Assembly (NCBI GenBank): GCA_947561585.1
Contig: CANNZV010002526.1
Coordinates: 30,951-94,950, forward strand
Origin: Caprella mutica
Lineage: Eukaryota; Arthropoda; Malacostraca; Amphipoda; Caprellidae
DNA length: 64,000 bases
Direction of reading: 5' to 3'
The notes beneath the pieces were generated by a model, which was given only the letters and a program-made list of their open reading frames with translations, made no database searches and was not told the origin of the DNA. Numbering within the stretch: position 1 is the first letter of the stretch; each line of letters opens with the position of its first letter. The position numbers were made by a program, and so were the translations under genes. This document shows, in pieces, positions 62,866 through 64,000 of this stretch.

Positions 62866-63454
62866 AGATTTGGTGGCCCAAACTTTCTGTCTCTCAATGA
62901 AATATTTTTTTTATTATGATATAGTGTTCAACAATCATGAACTGTGCTTACAACAAACTATCGGATATAACAAACTACATTACTACCGCTATGTTTAGTT
63001 TATCAAAGCAATCTTCATATATTTATATATGATGGTGAAGATTATTTTGAAACTCTCTACTTGAATGACCGCTATTTAGTTTGTTGAATCCCCCTGTACA
63101 CTTCATGACAGGGGAGTTTTTTTTCTTTTTTTATTTGGGGGGGGGGGAGCACACACACACACACACCCCCCCCCCCCTGGATACATCTAACTAATAAGTA
63201 TTTATTTATACCTCAGACCGAAAGTTCAGAGACTAATTTTTCGCTCAAATCGCATGTTAATTAAATGTCAAATTTACTAATTTTACGTATCATTCTACAA
63301 CGATTGATGGTATCATCCGCTTTTAATAAATACACTAGTTTCATATTTTAGTATTCGAAATTTCAACTTTTTCTATTATTGCTCTTTAATAAATCCATTA
63401 TAAAACGAGACTGAAAGTTCTGAGAGAGAATTTTCCTAGAGTCGTAAGATCCAA
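62866..63454. other. AT-rich segment between two related arrays
   Basis: No exon is seen. It contains the G-run/CA/C-run structure at 63137-63177. Confidence 0.4.
63137..63177. repeat. G-run, (CA)n, C-run hairpin-like simple repeat
   Basis: Eleven G, then AG, about eight CA dinucleotides, then about twelve C. The G and C runs are complementary and could pair around the CA loop. Confidence 0.85.
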
Positions 63455-64000
63455 ATACAATAATGGTAGATCTCAATACAATAATGGTAGATCTAAATAC
63501 AATAATGGTAGATCTAGATGCAATAATGGTAGATCTGAATACAATAATGGTAGATCTAAATACAATAATGGTAGATCTAGATGCAATAATGGTAGATCTA
63601 GATACAATAATGGTAGATCTGAATACAATAATGGTAGATCTGAATACAATAATGGTAGATCTAGATACAATAATGGTAGATCTAGATACAATAATGGTAG
63701 ATCTGAATACAATAATGGTAGATCTGAATACAATAATGGTAGATCTAGATACAATAATAGTAGATCTAGATACAATAATGGTAGATCTAGATACAATAAT
63801 GGTAGATCTGAATACAATAATGGTAGATCTGAATACAATAATGGTAGATCTAGATACAATAATAGTAGATCTAGATACAATAATGGTAGATCTGAATACA
63901 ATAATGGTAGATCTGAATACAATAATGGTAGATCTAGATACAATAATGGTAGATCTAAATACAATAATGGTAGATCTAGATGCAATAATGGTAGATCTAG
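63455..64000. repeat. 21-bp minisatellite running off the window, about 26 copies
   Basis: The unit is AATGGTAGATCTAGATACAA+T, with GAATAC, AAATAC and GATGC variants in a repeating pattern of two or more types. TAGATCTA is a perfect palindrome. It shares its period and the AATGGTA.AT.TA.ATA.AAT frame with the 62200-62865 array. Confidence 0.97.

Overview
The window is eukaryotic nuclear DNA, most likely from an arthropod. Introns with GT/AG borders interrupt one clearly recognisable gene, a plus-strand homologue of the immunoglobulin-superfamily protein Turtle (Drosophila tutl; vertebrate IGSF9/Dasm1). Its exons lie between 42.5 and 62.2 kb and it runs off the right edge. I assign it from memory of the family: five Ig domains, then FN3, with motifs such as IYIWY, GWYECK, VGIFNDGTELRI and TPTVQYL. 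I cannot place the organism below arthropod.

Layout. From 1 to about 42 kb I find no protein-coding gene. This part is AT-rich DNA holding many tandem-repeat arrays, several families of short inverted-repeat (MITE-like) elements, SINE-like interspersed repeats and decayed transposon pieces. Two short segments there (21708-21771 and 39217-39261) have good branch, acceptor and donor signals and may be 5' UTR exons of the Turtle gene. From 42.5 kb the gene has a 5' UTR with an in-frame uORF, a first coding exon with a signal-peptide-like segment, and then eleven phase-compatible exons. These encode Ig1-Ig5, the first FN3 domain and a linker. The second FN3, transmembrane segment and cytoplasmic tail would lie beyond the window.

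The 8 kb intron 10 holds the most informative structure. A minus-strand non-LTR retrotransposon has an intact 964-codon endonuclease/reverse-transcriptase ORF and a 35-base poly(A) tail, seen as T on the plus strand. It sits inside an array of a 27-bp minisatellite, which stops at its 3' end (55391) and resumes in register at its 5' end (59756) with AACTT shared at both junctions. The inserted segment also carries two other kinds of minisatellite upstream of its ORF.

Tandem arrays with units of about 15-46 bp cover, by my rough sum, a third or more of the window (about 23 kb). Most long ORFs in the window are translations of these arrays, often open on both strands, and are not genes. Several arrays abut transposon ends or splice donors, which suggests that they were seeded there. 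At least ten partial or complete copies of one hairpin element family, with ends TAGGGTAAGTT...AACTTACCCTA, are spread through the window, two of them in Turtle introns.
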